A DNA stretch of 5,724 nt from Planctomycetota bacterium (GCA_029977045.1 JAPOLP010000410.1:1-5724), one strand, 5' to 3'. Shown: positions 1 to 5,420, numbered from the stretch's first letter. The notes: a model not told the origin generated them from the sequence alone. Numbers and translations: made by a program.

Positions 1-375
1 GAACGTGAGCAGGTACTCGATTCCGTGACGCTCCATGGCTGCGACCAGCCGGGCGTCATGTGCCGTCTTTCAGTGAACTTCGTACTCGACGACCAGACGC
101 TGCCAGCGGTCGAAGATCGTTCGTTCGTCCCGGAACATGTGGAACTGCTCGATGATGCGGGCGATGTCAGTTTCAGCGTCGATCGTCGAAAGTCCCAGGC
201 CGTTGCTGCTGACCGGTCGAGTCGCAACCACCCAGTACTCATAAACGATCTGTGGCACGATACACGGGAAGTAACCGAGTTGGCGGACAGTTTTCACGGC
301 GTCCCGGGCCATCTGGCACTGTGCGTGGCCTGGCTGTGCGGACCGCAGGAGCAGATTCGTGTCGACCAGGATCAT
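1..375 (-). pseudogene. PIN-domain toxin (VapC-like), interrupted by an in-frame TGA; 3' end beyond the window
   Basis: This resembles the PIN-domain ribonuclease toxins of type II toxin-antitoxin systems, which cut RNA using a cluster of acidic residues. The reading frame opens at ATG 375-373 with MILVDTNLLL, the PIN start carrying the first acid, D5. The helix IVYEYWVVATRP carries the second acid at E46. Codon 102 (72-70) is TGA, giving a 101-residue product ending VVEYEVH. The same frame continues after the stop as KTA then HDARLVAAMERHGIEYLLTF to base 1. HDAR is the usual site of the third acid (D107 here), and LLTF is the usual penultimate PIN strand. Relatives usually have glycine just after the EVH-like segment, so one GGA-to-TGA change explains the break. 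The start overlaps the antitoxin stop by 4 bases (ATGA), so translation is probably coupled. Without D107 and the last strand the product should be inactive. A sequencing error or, less likely, readthrough remains possible. The PIN assignment is firm; the pseudogene call is an inference. Confidence 0.78.
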
Positions 376-638
376 TCGCCGCGTCCCGCGTAAATGCTTT
401 CGCGGCTGTCGTCAGCTTCCGACTCCAGGCTCTGATGGCTGTCCGCCCACGCGTCAAAGCGATCGCACCAGTCCTCGATCGACTGCGGATCATCCTGTGA
501 CGGGATCAGCTTCTCTGGTTGCGATTCCGCTCGCAGCAACTTGACGGCAGCGTCAATCGCTGCCTCGCGGCTGGGGAACTGGCCGGAGGACACAACGTCA
601 TTCAGAAAGGCGGCATTCTCGGCGGATAGGTTGACCAT
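372..638 (-). CDS. Ribbon-helix-helix (ParD/CopG-like) antitoxin
   Basis: This is an 88-residue protein and the probable antitoxin for the adjoining PIN toxin. Such proteins bind their own promoter as dimers through an N-terminal ribbon-helix-helix and cover the toxin with the C-terminal tail. Residues 1-5 (MVNLS) fit the DNA-binding strand. Residues 6-18 and 23-38 (REAAIDAAVKLLRAES) fit the two helices, with the FPSREAAIDAA pattern common in ParD-like proteins. The tail (about 45-88) is acidic and ends DSRESIYAGRGE, a type of ending I associate with antitoxins paired with PIN toxins. The frame could open further upstream at 695, but ATG 638-636 is preferred. It has GGGAG 8 bases ahead of it, and the fold begins exactly there. 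Its stop TGA (374-372) overlaps the toxin ATG. ParD antitoxins usually pair with ParE, so a PIN partner makes this a mixed-family pair. The gene looks intact although its toxin is broken. Confidence 0.8.
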   Translation of the reverse strand: MVNLSAENAAFLNDVVSSGQFPSREAAIDAAVKLLRAESQPEKLIPSQDDPQSIEDWCDRFDAWADSHQSLESEADDSRESIYAGRGE

Positions 639-646
639 TCGACGAA

Positions 647-651
647 CTCCC
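647..651 (-). promoter_or_regulatory. Ribosome binding site of the antitoxin gene
   Basis: The minus strand reads GGGAG, with 8 bases between it and the ATG at 638-636. It decides the start: the longer reading would add 19 residues with no ribbon-helix-helix character. Confidence 0.6.
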
Positions 652-672
652 GTGGGGCGAATTGCGAAAGCG

Positions 673-702
673 AGTCTATCCAGGTCAGGGGCCAAACGTC
701 AC
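673..702 (-). promoter_or_regulatory. Possible sigma-70-type promoter of the toxin-antitoxin pair
   Basis: In the 78-bp gap between the lysS stop and the antitoxin start, the minus strand has GTGACG (702-697) and TAGACT (678-673) separated by 18 bases. Each matches its consensus hexamer at 4 of 6 positions. Placement about 35 bases ahead of the antitoxin ATG is sensible and would let the pair be transcribed apart from lysS. The match is weak and could be chance. Confidence 0.22.
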
Positions 703-716
703 GAAAGACTTCGCCG

Positions 717-2204
717 CTACTCCTCGGTCTCCGCTTCGGATGCCGCAGCGTTCTCAGGCCGCAGGAGCGGGAAGTAGATGACGTCGCGGATGCTGCGGCT
801 GTTGGTCAGGAGCATGATCAGGCGGTCGATGCCGATGCCCAGGCCGCCCGCCGGGGGCATGCCGACTTTCAGGGCCTGGATGAACTCGTGGTCCATCTTC
901 GCCATCGAGTCTTCTTCCGACAGACCTTCGAGCTGCTGGCTGAAGGTGGCTTCCTGCAGACGCGGGTCGTTCAGCTCGGTGTAGGCGTTGGCCAGTTCCA
1001 TGCCGTGAATGAACAGCTCGAACCGCTCGGCAATGCTCGGGTCGGACTGCTTTCGCTTGGTCAGCGGGCACATCGACGCCGGGTAGTCGATCACGAAGAC
1101 CGGGCCGACGAGGGCGTCTTCGACGGTGGCCTCGAAGACTTCGTTGACGAGCACGTCCGGGTGGACGCCGTTCGTTTCGATGTGCAGCTTCTTCGCGACT
1201 TCCAGCACGGAGGCGTGGTCGGTCATGTCGCAGCCGGCGTGCTCGCGGAACAGGTCGGCGTATTTGCAGCGCTTCCACGGAGTCGTGAAGTCGATCTCCT
1301 TGTCGCCCCACTGCAGCACCATCGTGTCGCTGACCGACTTCACTGCGTTGGCGAAGATCTCCTCGGTCAGGTCCATCATGGTCTCGTAGTTGCCGTACGC
1401 CTGGTACAGCTCGATCATCGTGAATTCCGGGTTGTGAGTGGCGTCGATGCCCTCGTTCCGGAACACGCGGCCGATTTCGTAAACGCGTTCGACACCACCG
1501 ACCATCAGCCGCTTCAGGTGCAGCTCCAGAGCGATCCGCAGATACAGCGGGATGTCCAGCGCGTTGTGATGCGTGATGAACGGCCGGGCCGCCGCACCGC
1601 CGGCGATCGCGTGCAGCACGGGAGTTTCCGCCTCGACGAAGCCGTGGCCGCTGAGCGTCTGGCGGATCGACGAGATGATCTTCGTCCGCTGGATCATGCG
1701 GTCGAGCACGCCGTCGTTATAGATCAGGTCGATGTACCGCTGCCGCAGCAGCATCTCGATGTTTTTGGCTCCGTGGAACTTCTCCGGGGGTAGGGCCAGA
1801 GACTTGCAGAGCACGGTCAACTGCGTCACGAAGACCGAGACTTCGCCGGTATTCGTCCGCTTCATCGAGCCGTCGATGCCGATCAGGTCGCCGAGATCGA
1901 GGGCACCCATCAGCTCCCACTGCTCTTCCGAGAGGTCGCCCCGGCTGAACAGCAATTGGATCTTTCCCGACCAGTCCTGAATCTCGAAGAACCGCAGCTT
2001 GCCAGCTTTGCGGCGGCCCATGATACGCCCGGCGACTCGCACAGTTTCGCCTTCGACGCCGGATTCTTCGGGGCACTTCTCGCGAGCGTCGCGGATGGCG
2101 ATGTGGCCATCGAACCGCTGTCCCCACGGGTCGTGGCCGAGTTCTTCGATCTTGTGCAGCTTTTCCAGACGCGCGGCTTCCAGCCGTTCCTGCATTGAGG
2201 CCAT
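717..2204 (-). CDS. lysS: Lysyl-tRNA synthetase, class II
   Basis: This cytoplasmic enzyme charges tRNA-Lys with lysine using ATP. It has 495 residues, close to the roughly 500 usual for bacterial LysS. An N-terminal helix (1-25) leads into an OB-fold anticodon-binding domain (about 53-135, including VRVAGRIMGRRKAGKLRFFE). The catalytic domain follows: motif 1 around 187-205 (FVEAETPVL, then AGGAAARPF), motif 2 around 240-262 (VYEIGRVFRNEG, then THNPEFT), and motif 3 at 453-466 (GGLGIGIDRLIMLL). The lysine-specific signatures LRQRYIDL (153-160) and MCPLTKRK (378-385) are present, so all active-site blocks look intact. The acidic tail ENAAASEAETEE extends past the fold. The start ATG 2204-2202 is chosen because helix 1 begins there. 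ATG at codon 4 is possible; neither has a clear Shine-Dalgarno site, and the leader is A-rich. The stop is TAG. It is divergent from the Nudix gene and lies 78 bp ahead of the antitoxin on the same strand. Confidence 0.98.
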   Translation of the reverse strand: MASMQERLEAARLEKLHKIEELGHDPWGQRFDGHIAIRDAREKCPEESGVEGETVRVAGRIMGRRKAGKLRFFEIQDWSGKIQLLFSRGDLSEEQWELMGALDLGDLIGIDGSMKRTNTGEVSVFVTQLTVLCKSLALPPEKFHGAKNIEMLLRQRYIDLIYNDGVLDRMIQRTKIISSIRQTLSGHGFVEAETPVLHAIAGGAAARPFITHHNALDIPLYLRIALELHLKRLMVGGVERVYEIGRVFRNEGIDATHNPEFTMIELYQAYGNYETMMDLTEEIFANAVKSVSDTMVLQWGDKEIDFTTPWKRCKYADLFREHAGCDMTDHASVLEVAKKLHIETNGVHPDVLVNEVFEATVEDALVGPVFVIDYPASMCPLTKRKQSDPSIAERFELFIHGMELANAYTELNDPRLQEATFSQQLEGLSEEDSMAKMDHEFIQALKVGMPPAGGLGIGIDRLIMLLTNSRSIRDVIYFPLLRPENAAASEAETEE

Positions 2205-2287
2205 GATTCGTTTTCGTATTTTCAGAGTGGTTTTTCGTCAGTCCATCGCAAAACGGGGCGCATCTTCCAGCATGTTCGCCGTAGTTG

Positions 2288-2301
2288 CAATCAGCCCGCG
2301 A
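2288..2301 (+). repeat. 14-base direct repeat, copy 1 of 2
   Basis: The sequence CAATCAGCCCGCGA is repeated exactly at 2412-2425, 124 bases further on, with the 43-bp palindrome-derived repeat between the two copies. Such an exact match within 251 bp is unlikely by chance, though GC-rich composition raises the odds. Its role is unknown. Confidence 0.5.
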
Positions 2302-2363
2302 CGGCCACAGCGAATGGACTTTCGGGCGAACAATCTGATGGCTGAGGCTGAGTAGATTCTGGA

Positions 2364-2406
2364 CTGGGGGCTCGGCGCTCGTGCCTCGCTTCTCGACCCC
2401 AGCCAC
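2364..2406 (+). repeat. 43-bp intergenic repeat, copy A
   Basis: The sequence begins CTGGGGGCTCGGCGCTCG and ends CTCGACCCCAGCCAC. It matches 3052-3094 at 42 of 43 positions in the same orientation. In copy B this segment is the right arm of a large palindrome. Here the left arm seems worn: GATGGCTGAGGCTGAG at 2337-2352 matches the corresponding copy B arm at about 12 of 16 positions. It is probably a member of a dispersed, non-coding, REP/MITE-like palindromic family. Reverse-strand translation gives VAGVEKRGTS-like peptides, which should not be read as a gene. Confidence 0.8.
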
Positions 2407-2411
2407 TCGTT

Positions 2412-2425
2412 CAATCAGCCCGCGA
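2412..2425 (+). repeat. 14-base direct repeat, copy 2 of 2
   Basis: This is an exact second copy of CAATCAGCCCGCGA from 2288-2301. It lies 5 bases after the 43-bp repeat and about 19 bases ahead of the Nudix ribosome binding site, so it would be in the Nudix leader or promoter zone. Confidence 0.5.
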
Positions 2426-2443
2426 GACGGGAATTCGAGACTC

Positions 2444-2447
2444 GGAG
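2444..2447 (+). promoter_or_regulatory. Ribosome binding site of the Nudix gene
   Basis: GGAG lies 8 bases ahead of ATG 2456-2458. It selects this start over a GTG at 2381 in the same frame. That GTG would put the N-terminus inside the 43-bp repeat and add 25 residues of no domain character. Confidence 0.65.
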
Positions 2448-2455
2448 ACGCATCA

Positions 2456-2977
2456 ATGGCAGACGAAGTTCGATACGCAGGCCGCTTTCTGAAAATGGTC
2501 TCGCGGGACGGCTGGGAGTTTGTCGAGCGAGTTGGCGTGACCGGCGTCGTCGGAATTGTCGCCGTCACTGATGACCGGAAACTGCTGCTGGTCGAGCAGT
2601 TTCGCCCGCCGGTCGAGCGGCGAGTGATCGAGCTTCCGGCGGGATTGGCCGGCGATCTCGCGGACGCTGCCGACGAGCCGCTTGAGAACGCAGTGCAGCG
2701 GGAACTCGAAGAGGAAACCGGCTACCGGGCGGAGCACGTGCGGTTTCTCGGTGAGAGTCCAACGTCGGCGGGTCTGACCAGCGAGACGATCTGCATGTTC
2801 GAGGCGACGGGGCTTGAACGCGTGTCGGATGGCGGTGGCGAGGGCTCCGAATCGATCATCGTCCACGAGATCGAACTGGCTCGCCTGCGAACCTGGCTGG
2901 TCGAGCAGGTCGAAAGCGGCTGGATGGTCGACCTGAAAATCCACGCCGGTCTGGCGATGGCCGGAATTGAGTACTGA
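2456..2977 (+). CDS. Nudix hydrolase, ADP-ribose pyrophosphatase type
   Basis: Nudix enzymes of this type hydrolyse nucleoside diphosphate compounds linked to another group, typically ADP-ribose to AMP and ribose 5-phosphate, with metal ions in the cytoplasm. The product is 173 residues. It has an N-terminal strand pair (1-25) and a core starting VVGIVAVTDDRKLLLVEQFR (31-50). VIELPAG (57-63) leads into the Nudix box, which ends in a perfect RELEEETGY (82-90) carrying the metal-binding glutamates; E74 fits the E-x7-R spacing. EQFR plus ELPAG is characteristic of the ADP-ribose/nucleotide-sugar branch, and SPTSAGLTSE (101-110) matches the substrate-side loop of that branch. The box is longer than the standard G-x5-E: ten residues lie between G63 and E74. 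Substrate choice is inferred only. The gene is alone on its strand, with the palindromic repeat after its TGA stop and a direct repeat copy on each side. Confidence 0.93.
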   Translation: MADEVRYAGRFLKMVSRDGWEFVERVGVTGVVGIVAVTDDRKLLLVEQFRPPVERRVIELPAGLAGDLADAADEPLENAVQRELEEETGYRAEHVRFLGESPTSAGLTSETICMFEATGLERVSDGGGEGSESIIVHEIELARLRTWLVEQVESGWMVDLKIHAGLAMAGIEY

Positions 2978-3001
2978 GCAATCGCCTTGGTCGTGCAAGT
3001 G

Positions 3002-3096
3002 GGGTGGCTGGGGTCGAGCCTCGGCGAGCCCCCAGTTGATCGCTCCGAGTGCTGGGGGCTCGCCGCTCGTGCCTCGCTTCTCGACCCCAGCCACCC
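3002..3096. repeat. Long imperfect palindrome between convergent genes (contains repeat copy B)
   Basis: The outer arms are 17-base perfect complements: GGGTGGCTGGGGTCGAG (3002-3018) with 3080-3096. The inner arms are 14-base perfect complements: CGGCGAGCCCCCAG (3022-3035) with 3052-3065. The loop is 16 bases (3036-3051). The stems are separated by 3 bases on the left (3019-3021) and 14 on the right (3066-3079), as if the left arm lost about 11 bases from an originally fuller palindrome. It sits between the 3' ends of the Nudix and adaptor genes, so the transcript of either strand could fold and stop there. There is no T run, so classical intrinsic termination is not shown. It is most likely a dispersed planctomycete-type intergenic repeat. 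Confidence 0.85.
3052..3094 (+). repeat. 43-bp intergenic repeat, copy B
   Basis: This is the same sequence as 2364-2406 with one difference (C at 3063 where copy A has G). It forms most of the right arm of the surrounding palindrome, where that C keeps the inner stem perfect. The two copies lie in direct orientation, 688 bp apart, on either side of the Nudix gene. Confidence 0.85.
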
Positions 3097-3157
3097 TCGT
3101 CGCCAGACACGACCTTACAGCAGCAGGTAGCCGGAACGGCGCTGAGCCTGTTTCTGA

Positions 3158-4549
3158 CTACTGACTGGGCAATGCCTCGCGGGGTTTCAGCCGCAGCGTC
3201 TGTTCGTCGGCGAGTTCTTCGCTGAGGCTGCGTGTCGTCTGCACCTCGACTTTCGAGCCATCCCGCAGGACGTCGAGGTTCGTCAGGATGACCTGCTGGC
3301 CCGGTGTCAGACCGGACGTCACGAAGGCCATGCCTTCCAGACGGCGCGCGACTTCGATGTTGACCGGCGACGCCAGGCCGTCTTGCGCGATAAAGACTTT
3401 CGCGGCCTCATTGCTGCTGAGGATGGCCTCGCGCGGGATCACGGTTACGCCTTCGAGCAGCGGGCCTTCAATGCGAGCCTGCACGAACATGCCGGGCAGG
3501 AGCGGCGTCGGGTTGCCGGAATTGTCGACCTCGACGAACACCTCGATCGTCCGCGTGCCGGCATCGGCTTCGGGGGCGATGCGGACGACGCGGCCTTCCC
3601 AGCGATCGCCGCTGACTTCGTTTTCAGACAGCGCAACGTGCGGCTGTTCGCCCGCGAGAACCAGTTCGGCGATCTTTGCGAAGTCGAGCGGGTGCAGCGG
3701 AATTGCGATCTCGACGCGGTTGATCTGCGTCACGCGAAACAGCGGCGTTCCCGGCTGAACGTACTGGCCCTTTTCAACCATCACCTCGCTGAGCAAACCG
3801 GAAAACGGCGGTCGCACTTCGGTCCGAGTGACGTCGATCTGAGCGAGCTTGCGGTCAGTCTCCAGCCGCAGCTGCCGCTTCTGCAGTTGCTCGCGGCGGA
3901 GCGGAAACAGCTCCTGAGCGTTTTGCGATTCGACCAGTACTCGCTCGTACCGCCGCAGTTCGAGTTCCGACAGCGACAACTGATTCTGAGTCACCGACCC
4001 GTCGGCAAAGAGTTTCTCGAGACGTTCGTGTTCGGCGTTTGAGGTGTCGAAGTCACGTTGCGCCTTATCGAGCACGCGCTTCGCGTTGGCCTCTTCCTGC
4101 GCGAGTGTCCGAATTTCCGCCCGCGATTCCTCGAACGCGGCGTCCGCCTGCGCGAGGCGTTCGTGATAAACCTGCGGATCGATCGTCAGCAGCAGGTCAC
4201 CTGGCAGCTGTCTCGACTGAGGCAGCTTGGCCGACTGCTGCTCGAACGTCGGTCCGCTAACGGCCTCGCCAACCTCCAGCCGCGGGCTGACGCTCATCAC
4301 TTCGCCCGCGACCTGAGCGGCGTACTGAACCTCGTGCTCGGCGACCGCTGTTCCGAAGCCAATGACGATTTCACGCAGGTCAGCGGTTTCAACGCGGAAG
4401 ACCTCGACATTGAACGTCTTCTCGGGAATGTCGCGCTTCCCGGGTGTTTCCTTGAGGCTCGCGAGTCCCGCAAACGCAGCTCCGCCCAGCACAAGAGCCA
4501 GCAGGCAGAACAGCGAGTTCCAGAGCAGAGATCGGTGACGTTCAGTCAT
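3158..4549 (-). CDS. HlyD/RND-type efflux periplasmic adaptor subunit
   Basis: Membrane-fusion adaptors link an inner-membrane pump to an outer-membrane channel. The product is 463 residues. Residues 8-30 form one hydrophobic segment after a basic N-terminus (membrane anchor or signal). The first lipoyl half is about 74-124 (VQYAAQVAGEVMSVSPRLEV to LLLTIDP), a long alpha-hairpin rich in E, R, Q and L spans 125-245, and the second lipoyl half is 246-272 (RPPFSGLLSEVMVEKGQYV). A beta-barrel (278-362) includes GTRTIEVFVEVDN and LLPGMFVQARI, and a membrane-proximal domain (365-437) includes VIPREAILSS. The order and length fit RND adaptors of the AcrA/MexA class. The first lipoyl half has about 19-20 extra residues (97-116). 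No pump or channel gene adjoins it: the next gene downstream is convergent, and the one upstream is a Uma2 protein. The start ATG 4549-4547 has no evident Shine-Dalgarno site but precedes the signal segment properly. Substrate unknown. Confidence 0.92.
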   Translation of the reverse strand: MTERHRSLLWNSLFCLLALVLGGAAFAGLASLKETPGKRDIPEKTFNVEVFRVETADLREIVIGFGTAVAEHEVQYAAQVAGEVMSVSPRLEVGEAVSGPTFEQQSAKLPQSRQLPGDLLLTIDPQVYHERLAQADAAFEESRAEIRTLAQEEANAKRVLDKAQRDFDTSNAEHERLEKLFADGSVTQNQLSLSELELRRYERVLVESQNAQELFPLRREQLQKRQLRLETDRKLAQIDVTRTEVRPPFSGLLSEVMVEKGQYVQPGTPLFRVTQINRVEIAIPLHPLDFAKIAELVLAGEQPHVALSENEVSGDRWEGRVVRIAPEADAGTRTIEVFVEVDNSGNPTPLLPGMFVQARIEGPLLEGVTVIPREAILSSNEAAKVFIAQDGLASPVNIEVARRLEGMAFVTSGLTPGQQVILTNLDVLRDGSKVEVQTTRSLSEELADEQTLRLKPREALPSQ

Positions 4550-4738
4550 GGCGGATTCAGGAGTGCTGGTTCAGGATGCAGCCCGGAGTTTTAGACAGTC
4601 ACGCGACGTTCGACACGCGGAATCGTTGAATGCTCGCTGAGTTGGTTGGTTTCACCAGGATTGGAAACAGCGATTCCCGGATGCAGCGTCCTCGGGTGGG
4701 GCGTTTAGCTGCAGGCCGGTGCTGTGCCTGTAAGTACG

Positions 4739-4748
4739 CCCCCCCCCC
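4739..4748. repeat. Homopolymer of 10 C (G on the minus strand)
   Basis: Ten consecutive C bases occur in the non-coding gap, 190 bases ahead of the adaptor start and about 46 bases past the Uma2 stop on the minus strand. Such tracts can slip during replication and are also prone to sequencing error. The rest of the 245-bp gap (4550-4794) shows no recognisable promoter hexamers or RNA gene. Confidence 0.6.
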
Positions 4749-4763
4749 GAACAGGGACGTATC

Positions 4764-4778
4764 GATCGCGGAGCGATC
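4764..4778 (-). terminator. Weak hairpin after the Uma2 gene
   Basis: GATCGC and GCGATC pair perfectly across a 3-base loop, 16 bases past the Uma2 stop. No T run follows, so this is only a possible transcript end. Confidence 0.2.
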
Positions 4779-4794
4779 AACGACAATCAACTCG

Positions 4795-5397
4795 TCACCC
4801 GCCGGTCCACCAGTCGGGTTCGGCGAAGACGTCCGTCAGCGGCAGGCTGAAGCCAGCGAGGATCGCTGCTCCGTCGCTCGTCAGCCAGGCGTCATCTGGC
4901 ACGAGCGAATCGTCCATACTCAGTACATTGACGCGATCGTCGCCGAAATGGATCGAGATCCGTCGCTGCTGCGGATCGACCACCCAGATCAGCACCGCAC
5001 CGTGTGCTCGGTACGCTGCAACTCGATCCGCAGTGCTGCGTTTCCGGTCAGGCGTCGACGTAACCTCGATCACCAGTGACGGACAGGATTCCGTGACGAC
5101 CTTGTCCATCTCCGCCCAGCGGTCGCCGCTGATGAAATAACTGATCGCGGGATTGAGCACCGTGTCCGGCGATCGTTGAACAATGAGTCCCAGCTCGAAG
5201 CACGCGTAACCGACGCGAGTCTGCTCGATGTGTGCAGCCAGTGCCCGCGAGATGTTCATCACCGCAGTGCCGTGCTCTGTCGATGGCGGTTCGAGAACGA
5301 CGGGCTCGCCAGCGATCAGCTCGGCCCACTGGCCACCGTCTGCCAGCTCGAACTTCTCTTCGGCAAACTGTTCCGCCGTCATACTGCGGGCAATCAT
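4795..5397 (-). CDS. Uma2-family (DUF820, PD-(D/E)XK-like) protein, probably catalytically degenerate
   Basis: This 200-residue protein has the length and motif order of Uma2, a nuclease-fold family of largely unknown function, often found in many copies in planctomycetes and cyanobacteria. Recognisable blocks are MTAEQF (6-11), the substrate-side AELIAGEPVVLEPPSTEHG (25-43), PDTVLNPAISYFISGDRW (77-94), SLVIEVTSTPDRKRSTADR (107-125) and AVLIWVVDP (134-142). Family members normally read ELIDGE, APDV and EVxSPxDR with a lysine about 14 residues after that glutamate. Here the acid of the PD step is alanine (A84, GCG at 5146-5148), the ELIDG acid is alanine (A29), and the lysine position is arginine (R125), while E26 and E111 remain. 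Catalysis is therefore doubtful, by inference from family knowledge. The frame is intact, so the protein may still be made. ATG 5397-5395 is used; ATG at codon 6 is an alternative, and neither has a strong ribosome binding site. It lies 43 bp after the YdjM-like gene. Confidence 0.88.
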   Translation of the reverse strand: MIARSMTAEQFAEEKFELADGGQWAELIAGEPVVLEPPSTEHGTAVMNISRALAAHIEQTRVGYACFELGLIVQRSPDTVLNPAISYFISGDRWAEMDKVVTESCPSLVIEVTSTPDRKRSTADRVAAYRAHGAVLIWVVDPQQRRISIHFGDDRVNVLSMDDSLVPDDAWLTSDGAAILAGFSLPLTDVFAEPDWWTGG

Positions 5398-5399
5398 CG

Positions 5400-5413
5400 C
5401 TGAAAACTTTCAG
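5400..5413. promoter_or_regulatory. Inverted repeat abutting the Uma2 start
   Basis: CTGAAA and TTTCAG are perfect complements across a 2-base spacer, ending 3 bases ahead of the Uma2 ATG. It could be a small operator or could fold over the initiation region. A 6-base arm is short, so chance is possible. Confidence 0.25.
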
Positions 5414-5420
5414 GTAAAGA

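Larger units (their letters stand above)
2205..2455. other. Divergent intergenic region between lysS and the Nudix gene
   Basis: These 251 bp should hold the promoters of both divergent genes. On the minus strand an A-rich leader (GACGAAAAACC, then CTGAAAATACG) precedes lysS, but I could not place hexamers with confidence. The right part contains the 43-bp intergenic repeat (2364-2406). A 14-base direct repeat lies on either side of it (2288-2301 and 2412-2425). No T-box-like or riboswitch-like structure stands out for lysS. Confidence 0.5.

Noticed and set aside
70..72. TGA read as an amino acid (recoded glycine or selenocysteine)
   Set aside because: The Nudix, antitoxin and Uma2 genes in this window end with TGA at sensible places, so the code uses TGA as stop. 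No selenocysteine insertion-like structure was apparent, and the site is not a redox motif.
25..393. Plus-strand frame opposite the PIN toxin
   Set aside because: The opposite strand has clear PIN motifs before and after the stop; this frame has none.
888..1793. 301-residue plus-strand frame inside lysS
   Set aside because: It is a shadow of lysS, made of V/D/H/R-rich low-information sequence, and lysS has all catalytic motifs in its own frame.
1717..2568. Long minus-strand open frame overlapping the start of lysS and running into the divergent gap
   Set aside because: It overlaps the confident lysS frame, has arginine/proline-rich shadow composition, and its VAGVEKRGTS stretch is translated repeat copy A.
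2453..3094. Minus-strand frame opposite the Nudix gene
   Set aside because: It begins inside the palindromic repeat and is antisense to a gene with a clear Nudix box; the sequence matches no known domain.
3383..4042. Plus-strand frame of 219 residues opposite the adaptor gene
   Set aside because: It is antisense to a complete HlyD-type protein and shows only shadow composition.
4599..4790. 63-residue minus-strand frame between the Uma2 and adaptor genes
   Set aside because: It has no ribosome binding site, spans the poly-C run (giving Gly-Gly-Gly), and no domain or compositional support was seen.
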